The notes beneath the pieces were generated by a model. That model did no database searches and had not been told where the DNA came from. It was given only the letters and a program-made list of their open reading frames with translations. This document shows, one piece after another, positions 43,809-50,768 of a stretch of 64,000 nucleotides of DNA; positions within the stretch are counted from its first letter, which is position 1, and every line of letters begins with the position of its first letter. Made by a program: the position numbers and the translations under genes. This DNA is from Hemicordylus capensis (lineage: Eukaryota > Chordata > Lepidosauria > Squamata > Cordylidae), in NCBI RefSeq assembly GCF_027244095.1, contig NC_069669.1, positions 7,094,501-7,158,500 on the forward strand, written 5' to 3'.

Positions 43809-46800
43809 GATTGCTTTGTGATGTAAGAAGGCTGGTCGTTGACCGTAATAAACTGAACTGAATTATGTGATGTAAGAACATTGAACAGGGCTAAAGGGAA
43901 CATGATCTGCAAATCAGAGAGCTGTGTTTAGCCCCTAGATTAACTGAACGGCACTGAAAGAGATGTTAAATGCTTTCATCAATGGACATTAAGACATCAG
44001 TTTGAGTCTTCTGGATATCTCAACAGTTTGCCGTTCCCTGCTGCTGGCAAGGAATGACTGGCAAGGAGGCAAACGGGAACGCTTAAGCCTTCGCTTGCAT
44101 TTGGGCCACTGCCAGCACTGTGTATATTCAGTGATTTCCAAAAACACACAGACAGTTTGGTACTGGGCACAGAAGACATCATCCCTCATTAAAATGGCAA
44201 GTTCCTAGTCTCCAAGGCTGAATGCCCTAAGGCACTTTAAATGTCTATCTTGTGGAGATGTGGTCTGTGGAAATCTTAGAAAAAGAACACTGGGGAGGAG
44301 AATTGCCTGTGCCCAGGAAGAACAAGGTCTCCATTGCTCTGAATAGCTCTCTAACCACACTCGGCAGAAGCAGATTTTTGTCAAACTGTTTAATCTCTTC
44401 TTCCCCTTCCTCCCTCTGCCCCACCAGGAACCTGTTCAAAGCAACTAGCACAAATTGTGCAAAATAAGCCACCCGGGGTAGGCAACCTTGGCTCTCCAGC
44501 TGTTGCTGAACTACATCTCCCACCATCCCCAGCCACAATCAACTGTGGCTGGGGGTGATGGGAGTTGTAGTTCAACAACAGCTGGAGGGCCAAGGCTGCC
44601 AACCCCTGCACTAGAGTAAACATAATAGTGGAAGAATTTGCTTTTGCTTGGCATACCAAACCCTGGCGACTACATTCCGACTCTTCAGAGAAGGTTCCAA
44701 TTCCTGCTTGCTCTGCCTGCACATCTACTTAGAGTGAATGGACAGATATCGTTGAAATGGTGAATATTTTTAAACAATCAAACCCTGTTACGATCTTCTG
44801 GAGAGATCCCGTTACGGTTGCCACCAGCTCATTTGGTGGCGACTCGGGACTGGGCTTTCTCTGTGGCTGCCGCGGGGCTTTGGAATCAGCTCCCTGCTGA
44901 AATAAGAGCATCTCCTTCTCTGTTTGTTTTCAGGAAGACCCTCAAGACTCTCCTGTTCTCACAGGCTGTTAATCAGAATTTGTTTTAGTAATTTTAATTG
45001 TTTTAATAACTGTTTTATACTATGGTTTTTATTGTGTCTTGTGTATTTTAATCTGTGCTGTCCTTTAAATATTATTTTAAATTGTGTACACCACCTAGAG
45101 ATGTACATATCAGGTGGTATAAAATATGATAGATAAATAGATAGGTAGGTAAGTAGGCAGGTAGGTAGGTAGAGCAAGCTGCATATAAAACCTAACATGA
45201 CAACATTTAACAAGTGGAGATAAATGCCTTCTAAATAAGACTAAAATGGACAATGTAACATTTTGACAACTAATTCAGGACATGGATTCCGACACGGTAC
45301 CTGGTGAGTCGAGGAGGTGGGTGTGGCTGGGGACGGTACTTCTCTTGCTTTGGGCTCACCAGGGGATGCTGCGGAGCCTTGGGATTCCTGACTAGCAGGC
45401 TGATCTGGAGATAAAGCGTCACTGCTGTCCTCATCAAATAAGCCCTCCAAAACTTCCGGATAGTTCTCCTGACCCACTGCTAAAATGAGAGAGAGAGAAT
45501 ACCCTCCTTTTAGCTCTATTAAGAGAGACAAAGGGCGGGTTTCCAGGACCCGTCGGAAGTCAGTCAAAAGTCTCCCGTGGTGTGTGTGTGTGTGTGTGTG
45601 TGTTCATGTGCTGTGTGCCATCTGAACCTGCCCAAGTCTGGTTGGCAGCTGGCCAATCCGACTTGCTGGCAACCTTGTCATGCCAAATCCAGTCCTTGGT
45701 TATGAACCTCAGGTTGAAGTTGGTAACAAGTCGGGTTGGCCAGCTGCCAGCCGGATTGGGTGGGTCTGCATGACACTCTGCACAGGAACGCGTGCACCAC
45801 GGGAACCTTCGGTCCCCTCCCCCAGACTCCTTACTGACTCCCAGGGGGGTCATGTGAATCCACCCAAAGAACCCACGGTACTCCCAAGCAACAGACTTCT
45901 GTTGTGGATAACCATTTTCTGTATGAAAACGAAATGTGATCATGGCAGACGTGTTTCTTTTTCAAGTGCCCACACAATTCACATATAAAATGTTGTGGGG
46001 GAGGTGGGATCTTACTGTCACAATAAAACAGCACATGGGAGAGGAGGACCGAACTCTTCCTCTCTCCCTTCCTCCCGCCAGCCAATTGCTACAGGCACTT
46101 TTCTTCCCAGCTCACTTCCTGTATTGAAGCCAAGAAGGGAGAAAAATGCCTGGAGACAGCTGGGAGGTTCAAGTGTGGGCGGGTTCGACACCCCTCTCCT
46201 GTGCATCCCTTCTGGCTATTCAAGTCGCCCCTGCTCCCCCAAGTTTTTATGTGAATGGAACAGACACATATGATGGCCCCATCACATCTACTTTGGCCTT
46301 TTGTTCAAGGTTATTTGGCTTAATTCCCAATTACAGCTGGTGCACAGCACACATTCTGTATAATTCTTCAATAAACCAAAACATGCTTTTTTCAATAAGC
46401 AAAATGTCAAGCTGGATAAAATGGAAAGGGCAATAATAAACAAGAAGCCAGTACCCAATTAAAAGAAAGCCCTGTCTTAATAGTAGAAACAAAATCTCTC
46501 CCTGGGGTGTGCAGAGGAAGAAAATAAATAAATAAAGTGGCTCAATAACATGTCAGAGTATTATTAAACCATCACAAAATGGTGCCACTGATCACAAATG
46601 ATGGCATAGGCACTATACTAAGATTTGACAAATTCACATTTATCCCCACAACAAACTGCCTGGAAAATCCTTTTAAGGTTAGGCTTCTCATTTCCTGAAC
46701 TTTCTGGCTACAACAGGTCAAACACACAATGTTTCTACTTGCCTATAATTGCTTCTTTAACACTGGAGTCTACTGGAAGGATGTTTTTTTCCACAAGTTC

Positions 46801-49800
46801 CATAGGACCAGGCCTTTGAGCAATCTTCTCATTCAGATCATCTGCTAGCCGGGCTCTCTTTAGTTTCATCTGAGTTGCCTGCAGAGAGGGTTCTGCGAAT
46901 GTCTCTGGAAAAACAGAGCATATGTTTGAAAGAAACATGCATAAAAAGAACTTTATCTTTTTTGAGTTCAGTTTTTCTAGCATTTGAAGGTTTTGAACTT
47001 TGTGGTATGGTCACAACTCAACACTCGTGAAAGTCTAAATCACATATTTTAATGGGCTGTTGTGTCCATTAGCATGTTGTGATGCAGGGGCAGTCAACCT
47101 TGGCTCACCAGCTGCTGCTGAACTACAATCTGTTGTGGCTGGGGATGATGGGAGTTGTAGTTCAGCAACAGCTGGAGAGGCAAGACTGACTACCCCACTG
47201 TAGTGAATAGAGTGTTTGGGTATACAGAAAAATACTGTGAGGCTATTCTCATGAGCGAGCAAAACCGGGCTAAGTGCTGAGTTTGTCTTCATACTGTGGT
47301 TGCTACATCCATAAGTTTTGAAAGTTAGATACATGTTGGATACCATGCAGAATCAAACATGTGTGAGGCAGGACACTTCCAATCATGCAAGCAGGGAGGA
47401 GAAATCCTTACCAATTCCCCTGCAGCCCACTATATCCACTGAAAGTATGTCCCTGAGGGTTCCACAGTCCTCAGGGACATATCAACAGGCAGAGGGGGCT
47501 GCAGAGGGGAATTGGGGTGGGGTGGGAATAAGAGAAAATCACACACACACCCTCTGCCCAAACAAAGTCTTAATGGAAGTGCTCTGCTCATGCACAATTT
47601 GCTCTGGATGTGACCCATTGTAGTATTTTGGTGAATTAGGGCCTTTGTGCATTTTATGTGAGAGTCAAAAGAAGTCAGCAGTCTTTTTCCTGTGGAGGAA
47701 AATAAACCTCCATGTAATCAGGACAGGGGGAGTGCAACAACACATATTCATTATACATTTTTTTCAAGGGAGATCCACCATCTTTGTTTGAGGAGATCCA
47801 GGTTCCACAGTTCTATAGTTCTAAATCTCTTAACCAGAAACAGAAGATCAATGACCTCACCTTCGAGAATATGCATTCTGACTAACTCTGACCGATCAGG
47901 TCTACTGCGTATCTTGTGCTTCAGGAAGTTTTCAGTCTGGGGGAAAATGCAGACACACACTGTTACTGGCCACTGAGCAAGAGATTTCCAGTTCACACAA
48001 ATGCTTTCGGTATTTGTACTAAATGGGAAATGGGTTCCAGAATATGTACCACTGCCTCGGTTACAATCTTGTATGGCAGGCAGCAATACACGTTATTTAA
48101 ATTCTTTACTCAGAGAGAAAATGGTAAAATTATTATTAAAAGAATCATTTATTATCTGCCTATCCCACACTCAAGGCAGCTGACATATACAAATAAGAAA
48201 TAAAATAAAACCTGAAAACACAAAATACAGCTGAGATACAGTGCAAGATCAGACAAGACTAACCAGCTGTGCCAAAAGCTAGCAGGAAGAGGAGGATTTT
48301 ACAGCCCTTCCAAAAAACAAAACAAAACACAAAAAACCAACCAACCAAGCAGACAAAAAAACCACACCAGAGGAAGCGTCACAAGTCTTGGAGAGAAGAT
48401 CATTCCAAGGCCCCAGAACAACCAATTTAAAGACCCTGCTTATAGTAAGCCAGTAATAATTTATTACGGTCAATGACCAGTCAACATACATACCAAAATA
48501 TAAATCAGCATAAAAATAAAATCAAAACAGTAAAACTTAATAACACCACGTCAGCTTATGCAAAAATCTCAGTTACAACTAAGTTGCTCCCATCTCAGTT
48601 TACAGGCTGCTGCAGAGAATCTTGCTGTCCCCGCTGTGACGACCTTGCTTATAGTTCTGACTATTCTGGCCTCTTGCGGAGATGGAGTCAGAGCACAGGC
48701 CTGACGAGATGACTGAAGGAGACACGGGGGACATTGGAAGGAGAGGCAGTCTCTGAGATGCGACTTTTTAAAAGGTGCAAACTGGCACTGTGAATTGAGC
48801 CTGGAAGCAAACTGGTAGCCAGTGCAGTTGCAATACAACATACAAGGGAGAGCGTTTTGCAAGCTGATGTCTTATGTTTATTAAATCACTTAAAGAATAT
48901 TAGAGGACATCAGGTTCCTGGCAACTCGCACAAGCAAGGCATAAATTGCAGGCTTCTCCCCGTCAGAGTTTGACAGAACAAAATGCGTCTCATAATTTTT
49001 TTCTCTTTACAGAGGACACATTCCAAACCTATTCCTCTAAGAATGCAAACGGGTAAAATATAAATTGTTCTGTGAGAGTGGAACCTTAAAGAAAAATACG
49101 TGACACAGAAAGTAGAAACAAAATGAGGCAAGATGCGATTTAACCCCAGGTTCATTTTTATTTTATGTTTTCACTCACAGTTATTTAGAGAATCACATAC
49201 AGACAGGAAGTTCTAGGAACTAAATGCATGGCAGTGAATTCAAAGCAATGTGTGTAAAAAAAGAACATTCTCAGAATAAACATTTTCCAAACCACTTGTC
49301 TGAAACAGACCAGAAATGTGTATCTGATCTATTGGTTTGGGGAAGGGAGCAGTGACCGGAGGACCTGGTAGGTTTGGCTGGCTTGCAATAGTAACTGTAC
49401 TAATTCTAAACTATTTTAGATAGTTTAGAATTAAATGATCCTATTTTAGCCCCCCAAACTAATGCCACATATTACAATTTGTTACAGCAGGGATTCTCAA
49501 ATATGGCTTCCAGGTGGAGTTGGACTACAATTCCAATCATTCCCTTTGGCCATTGTGGCACAGGATGATGGGAGTTGAAGTCCAACACCGCCTGGAACGG
49601 AAATCTGAGAACCCCTGTATTAGTTTGCTGTTGCCTTACGAGTCTTGCATGTGTCACCCTTTTGAAATGCAATGAGTCGTGCAGAATGAAGAAACATGTT
49701 TAAGCTGGACCTCTTACCCGGGCTCTTTCCAAGCTCTTGATCTGCTCATGGAATGCAGCTGGGCTTTTCAAAGCTAGAACGGGGAAGAAAAAGTGACACG

Positions 49801-50768
49801 AAAACATTAGAATATGCTCACAATCTGGTAGTAAAGATGGATGTCTCCTCCCTACCCCCTGCAAAAGGTGGAAGCAAAGACAGGAGTTCTCTCTCTCAAG
49901 ACACTGAGATTACTCTAGTATTTTCTAGGGATGAGCCTGCAGCATTTCGGCACCTCTTCGGAGAGGCGCCAAAACGCTTCAGCGCGGGGTTCCCTTAAGA
50001 AGAGGCCCGCCCGCCCGTTCTCCAAGCCCCCGCCACCCAGCAGTGCTGTTCAACCGGAAATACTGCTGTGCAAGTGGTAGCTTGTGCTGCTTTCCCCTTC
50101 AGAATGCCATACTGCGGCGAAGGGATGCTTCTCCAGCATCCTTCATGCGGCGTCGGCATGTGAATGGCACCGGCGCATGCGCCGGTACCATTTACATTCT
50201 GACGCCGCACGAAGGATGCCGGGGAAGCATCCTGTCACTCACAGGGCGGCATGGGCTTGGAGGACAGGCAGATAGGACCTGCCCCCCTCCTCTTAAGGGA
50301 ACTCCTCGCCACCCTTGGGATGGCACTGAAGCGTTTCAGTGCATATCCCTAGTATTTTCTTTTCTCTATACCTTTAACATTCCATAAGATCCTGCAAGCT
50401 CAACAGGCCTTGGAAGGTCAAAGGGCCCTTTTTTTGGGGGGGGGGCATTTAAAAGATATGTTTCTTTTTAATTTACAAGTGTATACAAGTCTTCATACAC
50501 AAGGAGTCTCCCATGTATGTCGAAATCATGACTTTATTTTTGGGTGGCCTCATTTTGCTTCCAAACTCGGCACTTGATCATCCAAGTTCATTCCTAGTAA
50601 ATATGATTAAATGTTGATGTTATTGGTGACTTCCTTTCATCTTGAGCAAGAAAGCAGAGAATTCAACATCTTACAAGCTGCAGAAAATAAAATTAGTCTT
50701 ACGTGGCATGATTCCCTGGTCCACCAGCTGTTCTCTTGTCCGCCTTTGCTGTAGCCTCAGCTGAAGTA
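28911..50768 (-). CDS. MRTFB: MRTFB (MKL2) gene span, 14 coding exons, 5' end outside window
   Basis: Myocardin-related transcription factor B is an actin-sensing coactivator of serum response factor. G-actin binding to its RPEL motifs holds it in the cytoplasm; when actin polymerises it enters the nucleus and activates SRF target genes. Numbering the 1,042 residues encoded here from the first complete codon: RPEL motifs at about 1-33, 41-75 and 87-119, basic region 237-256, Q-rich segment 279-298, SAP domain 355-389, leucine zipper 521-559, conserved MDDLFDIL at 853-860, and activation domain to 1042. The C-terminus (FLDPQDLQLHWD) and the segment around PVSGTK identify MRTFB rather than MRTFA or myocardin. 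All exon phases join and no internal stop is seen, so the gene looks functional. The window lacks the first coding exons; mammalian MRTFB has about 50 residues before the VLQLRLQ segment where this window begins. Identification is from remembered family sequence, not a search. Confidence 0.95.
30388..30523. mobile_element. 136-bp fold-back hAT MITE with perfect 8-bp TSD, MRTFB intron
   Basis: Palindrome CAGGGATTCTCAGCACTGGG ... CCCAGTGTTGAGAATCCCTG with CTCTAGAC at 30380-30387 and 30524-30531. Same length and arm sequence as the element at 10880-11015. It lies 51 bp downstream of the 30574 splice donor. Confidence 0.92.
30574..30634 (-). CDS. MRTFB: MRTFB short exon, SQQMDDLFDILIKSG
   Basis: Sixty-one bases encode ISSSHSQQMDDLFDILIKSG plus the first base of a glutamate codon. 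The MDDLFDILIKSGE block is invariant in MRTFs and opens the C-terminal activation region. The acceptor is TTTCAG; the donor is GGAG then GTGAGC. Confidence 0.95.
30899..31036 (-). CDS. MRTFB: MRTFB exon with KTKDPPRYEEAIKQTR motif
   Basis: Forty-six codons encode PASPLQSQQYLIQQPLFSNS, then VTKTKDPPRYEEAIKQTRSV, then QASQRE. The KDPPRYEEAIKQTR block is strongly conserved in MRTF proteins. The acceptor is TTGCTTCATACAG and the donor GAG then GTAGAG. The intron to the upstream exon is only 240 bp. Confidence 0.94.
31277..31432 (-). CDS. MRTFB: MRTFB exon, linker before activation domain
   Basis: Fifty-two codons encode VFPPTSPNSAFSYQNQSVST through LVQNGPSAPQK. The QNGP...P motif and the FxKASN-like segment (FKQASN) mirror the mammalian protein. 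The acceptor is TTCTTACAG and the donor GTAGGT. Phase 0 at both ends. Confidence 0.9.
32413..32559 (-). CDS. MRTFB: MRTFB exon, glutamine/alanine linker
   Basis: Forty-nine codons encode AQPQAGIPSMAQVSTSSSLA through QAPQIRK. The block is rich in Q, A, P and S and corresponds to the less conserved AQIPTAALASG...QVRK stretch of mammals. The acceptor is TTCTTCCCTTAG and the donor AAG then GTTGGT. Phase 0 at both ends. Confidence 0.88.
32948..33134 (+). mobile_element. tRNA/CR1-tail SINE in MRTFB intron
   Basis: GTAGAGCATCTGCTTTGCAT GCAGAAGGTCCCAGGTTCAA, then the complete tail to CGCTTCTTATGTTCTTA. Its tail ends about 20 bp from the donor of the large exon (33156), on the opposite strand. Confidence 0.85.
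33156..34169 (-). CDS. MRTFB: MRTFB large exon, SAP domain and leucine zipper
   Basis: This 1,014-bp exon encodes 338 residues. It starts VPELKIELKLRGLPVSGTKM and completes the SAP domain (LIERLKPYQ). A Ser/Thr/Pro-rich stretch follows, containing SPLPISPAPSEQSSLGADDT and EIMTMMSPSQF. Next is the leucine zipper (EKDRRLQEKEKQIEELKRKL to EAEKRG) at about 33570-33686. It ends with the AKKAIVIKQEVPLAKAEPQN and SQFYVSSQ region. The acceptor is a long T run then AACTGCAG; the donor is CAG then GTATGA. Methionine replaces the proline or threonine of mammals in PVSGTKMDLIE. Antisense open frames over this exon are shadows. Confidence 0.97.
34268..35190 (-). mobile_element. L2 LINE 3' portion, minus strand, MRTFB intron
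   Basis: The minus-strand frame reads TLRLDYCNALFVGLPLKNIQ KLQWVQNASARVL and ELHWLPI.FQIQFKVL, the conserved C-terminal domain of L2-clade LINEs. The 3' UTR and TTTATACCACCTTTC tail follow at the left. One of the longer LINE fragments here. The right end (35100-35180) contains an inverted AGTACAACCCCATCCAGAGT block. Confidence 0.88.
35378..35815 (-). mobile_element. Two or three overlapping chimeric-SINE fragments
   Basis: A short tail fragment (35378-35465) is followed by a second copy from 35462 with its own TAGGAACATAGGAAGC tail. A tRNA-part fragment in the same orientation follows at about 35680-35760. A plus-strand tail piece (GGACCAATGGTCTGACTCA) follows at about 35771-35812. Shows repeated insertion at one spot. 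Confidence 0.75.
35924..36056. mobile_element. Fold-back MITE, GTGTTCCCTCTA family
   Basis: CAGTGTTCCCTCTAGCAGCG ATTCCCAGATG ... GGGAATCCCTGTTAG-type arms, ending GAGGGAACACTG. Same family as 53137-53272, 39812-39943 and 62583-62697. No TSD identified. Confidence 0.75.
36079..36372 (+). mobile_element. 5S/tRNA/CR1-tail chimeric SINE, best-preserved copy
   Basis: Head GGAGAGCTGGTCTTGTGGAA GCAAGCATGACTTGTCC; 5S-like GCTAAGCAGGGTC and CCCTGG then GAATGGGAGAC, as in vertebrate 5S rRNA box A to box C; tRNA-derived middle; tail ACTGAGTGAGATGGACCAAT GGTCTGACTCAG. Used as the reference copy for the finding on this family. Confidence 0.9.
36992..37294 (-). mobile_element. 5S/tRNA/CR1-tail chimeric SINE, minus strand
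   Basis: Complete order in reverse: ATAGGAACACATGAAGCTGC tail, GCAGGCAGGAATCTCTCTCA middle, CATTCATGTGCAACCAGGGT GGACCCTGC 5S-like head. In an MRTFB intron, sense to the gene. Confidence 0.88.
37705..38250 (+). repeat. Unclassified dispersed repeat, plus strand
   Basis: TTGATTTCCATTCCTCTAAT, CACCATTGCAAATTTGGCTG CTGAGGGTCCAATGGTCAGG ACAAG and GAGCCAAGCCCACAAACTC recur reversed at 16076-16440. It ends close to the donor at 38252. Confidence 0.6.
38253..38400 (-). CDS. MRTFB: MRTFB exon, linker and start of SAP domain
   Basis: The 148 bases encode (K)PVNDKPSNSGNSSLNTLSTS through RKPGPLPPSLDDLK. The final LDDLK opens the SAP helix-extended-helix DNA-binding domain. The acceptor is TTCCTTGAAG and the donor AAG then GTAAAA followed by a purine-rich run. 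Ends in phase 0. Confidence 0.93.
38515..38760 (-). mobile_element. L2-type 3'-tail repeat in MRTFB intron
   Basis: ATATCGCTTTTCAACAAAAG TTCCC, GTCCCCAAAGGGATCAC, CCAGCAACAGCCACTAG and CCTCTTTGCTCAGTTAGCAG. Sense to MRTFB. Confidence 0.75.
39547..39765 (-). mobile_element. MIR-like CORE-SINE
   Basis: In reverse it shows the MIR layout: AACCCTGTGAAGTAGGTTAG GCTGAGAGAGAGAAGTGACT, GGCCCAGAGTCACCCAGCTA, GATTTGAACTCAGGTCTCCC and TCTAACCACCACACCATGC. These match the conserved core and tRNA-derived B box of mammalian MIR. Confidence 0.8.
39812..39943. mobile_element. Fold-back MITE, GTGCTCCCTGGAAGAGGG variant
   Basis: CAGTGCTCCCTGGAAGAGGG ATTCCCAGATG and its complement CATCTGGGAATCCCTCTTAC AAGGAGCACTG enclose AACAACGGCTGTTGC. 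Lies in the 1,804-bp intron between 40204 and 38401. Confidence 0.75.
40205..40452 (-). CDS. MRTFB: MRTFB exon, basic region and Q-rich segment
   Basis: The 248 bases encode QPHPKNPNDKPRSKKCKEPK, then PRVKKLKYHQYIPPDQK, then MDSNYARLLQQQQLFLQLQI. This holds the basic stretch used in nuclear import and SRF contact, and the glutamine-rich segment with runs of four Q. The donor is GTACGT. The acceptor is another tandem form, CCTAGCAG, so the first glutamine may be optional. It is one of the most GC-rich exons and has a CpG-containing repeat just 5' of it (40480-40800). Confidence 0.95.
40480..40800 (+). repeat. Unclassified GC-rich dispersed repeat (copy 2)
   Basis: Shares ordered blocks with 6150-6300 (ACACTTCCCAGCACTC, GCAGGCCTTCCAAGATGGTG CAGG, GGCTCAAGAGGGCTCCGTTT CCC). 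It sits within 30 bp of the acceptor of the basic-region exon, which makes that intron end locally CpG-rich. Confidence 0.55.
43013..43156 (-). CDS. MRTFB: MRTFB exon, proline/threonine linker
   Basis: The 144 bases (48 codons) encode YPALPPSVPEFLKPSIADRD through to CSGPSLVK. The SVPEFLKP and PSLVK blocks match the MRTFB linker between the RPEL region and the basic region. The acceptor is TTTTAATCAG and the donor GTAGGT. Phase 0 at both ends. The intron toward the previous exon is 2,144 bp and carries a long AC repeat and a 36-bp LINE remnant. Confidence 0.9.
43757..43806. repeat. (AC)n microsatellite in MRTFB intron
   Basis: About 25 uninterrupted AC units; likely length-polymorphic. Confidence 0.95.
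43830..43865 (+). mobile_element. 36-bp LINE 3'-end insertion with perfect 13-bp TSD
   Basis: GGCTGGTCGTTGACCGTAAT AAACTGAACTGAATTA is flanked on both sides by TGTGATGTAAGAA (43817-43829 and 43866-43878). The sequence is the 3' terminus of the GTAATAAA-tail LINE family also seen at 17010-17045 and, reversed, at 48446-48490. Confidence 0.88.
44470..44608. mobile_element. Fold-back MITE, CCAGCTGTTGCTGAACTAC family
   Basis: GGTAGGCAACCTTGGCTCTC CAGCTGTTGCTG with complementary CAACAGCTGGAGGGCCAAGG CTGCC arms around ATCAACTGTGGCTGGGG. Related copies at 2026-2151 and 47085-47205. Confidence 0.8.
44790..45175 (+). mobile_element. L2 LINE 3' end and GATA/GGTA tandem repeat
   Basis: Translation gives FSVAAAALWNQLPAEIRAS and FRKTLKTLLFSQAVN in pieces, the L2 C-terminal motif, followed by an AT-rich 3' UTR and a tetranucleotide run (GATA then GGTA) at 45128-45172. 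Confidence 0.75.
45301..45479 (-). CDS. MRTFB: MRTFB exon, acidic/serine linker
   Basis: About 179 bases encode (A)VGQENYPEVLEGLFDEDSSD and then ALSPDQPASQESQGSAASPG up to THQ. The FDEDSSDALSPDQPASQESQ block is typical of MRTFs. The acceptor is a tandem TTTTAGCAG, so splicing three bases later (45476) would drop one residue and read IIVGQ instead of IIAVGQ. The donor is GTACCG. Ends in phase 0. Confidence 0.9.
45578..45602. repeat. (TG)n microsatellite
   Basis: Short GT run about 100 bp from the acidic-linker exon. Confidence 0.85.
46743..46904 (-). CDS. MRTFB: MRTFB exon, RPEL motif 3, with GC donor
   Basis: The 162 bases encode TFAEPSLQATQMKLKRARLA and onward through DDLNEKIAQRPGPMELVEKN to VKEAII, the third RPEL motif. 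The acceptor is TTTTTCCAG. The donor reads ATAG then GCAAGT, a GC-AG-type site with an otherwise ideal consensus. The nearest GT, four bases further on, would leave the exon in the wrong phase for the next exon, so the GC site is preferred. Confidence 0.93.
47085..47205. mobile_element. Fold-back MITE, diverged
   Basis: CAGGGGCAGTCAACCTTGGC TCACCAGCTGCTGCTGAACT ACAATC against GGAGTTGTAGTTCAGCAACA GCTGGAGAGGCAAG. No clear TSD remains. Confidence 0.75.
47861..47936 (-). CDS. MRTFB: MRTFB exon, RPEL motif 2
   Basis: Seventy-six bases encode TENFLKHKIRSRPDRSELVR followed by MHILE, the second RPEL motif with its RPDRSEL core. The acceptor is TTTTCCCCCAG and the donor GTGAGG. Ends one base into the next glutamate codon. 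The preceding intron is 1,781 bp. Confidence 0.94.
48150..48850 (-). mobile_element. L2 LINE 3' region split by another LINE
   Basis: L2-like 3' sequence (CTCAAGGCAGCTGACATATA; AAGATCATTCCAAGGCCCC) is resumed at 48655 (GCAAACTGGTAGCCAGTGCA GTTGC). The insert at 48446-48640 separates the halves. Confidence 0.7.
48446..48640 (-). mobile_element. 195-bp GTAATAAA-tail LINE insertion with 14-bp TSD
   Basis: Read on the minus strand it ends ACTGGTCATTGACCGTAATA AATTATTACTGGCTTA. GACCCTGCTTATAG (48432-48445) and GACCTTGCTTATAG (48641-48654) flank it, differing at one base. Confidence 0.85.
49487..49616. mobile_element. Fold-back MITE, TTGGACTACAATTCC family, diverged
   Basis: CAGGGATTCTCAAATATGGC on the left and ATCTGAGAACCCCTG on the right, with GGAGTTGGACTACAATTCC and GGGAGTTGAAGTCCAAC in the arms. 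Old copy; duplication not recognisable. Confidence 0.75.
49718..49773 (-). CDS. MRTFB: MRTFB exon, end of RPEL motif 1
   Basis: Fifty-six bases encode (P)LKSPAAFHEQIKSLERAR. The acceptor is CTAG and the donor CGG followed by GTAAGAG. Separated from the previous exon by a 929-bp intron that contains the fold-back element at 49927-50350. Reading is continuous with the neighbouring exons and ends in phase 0. Confidence 0.93.
49927..50350. mobile_element. 424-bp snap-back DNA element with 10-bp TSD, MRTFB intron
   Basis: AGGGATGAGCC... and ...TGCATATCCCT ends are flanked by AGTATTTTCT at 49917-49926 and 50351-50360. The two halves are inverted copies meeting at ACCGGCGCATGCGCCGGT (50169-50186), a perfect 18-bp palindrome with no spacer. 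The duplication could be read as 8 bp with longer ends, as in hAT. Confidence 0.85.
50703..50768 (-). CDS. MRTFB: MRTFB exon, RPEL motif 1 first part
   Basis: Sixty-six bases encode LQLRLQQRRTREQLVDQGIMP, the first RPEL actin-binding motif. The exon is preceded by a TTCTATTGCCAG acceptor and followed by a GTAAG donor. It starts in phase 1 (TA completes a valine codon) and ends one base into the next proline codon. This is the most 5' MRTFB exon found here; the preceding exon was looked for on the minus strand up to 64000 and not found. Confidence 0.93.

Noticed and set aside
28911-50768. MRTFA or myocardin instead of MRTFB
   Set aside because: Linker blocks (KMRPVTANITTMPVNTVVSR, TMPNTSSGLTPL, FLDPQDL) match MRTFB and not MRTFA, and all three RPEL motifs are canonical, unlike myocardin.
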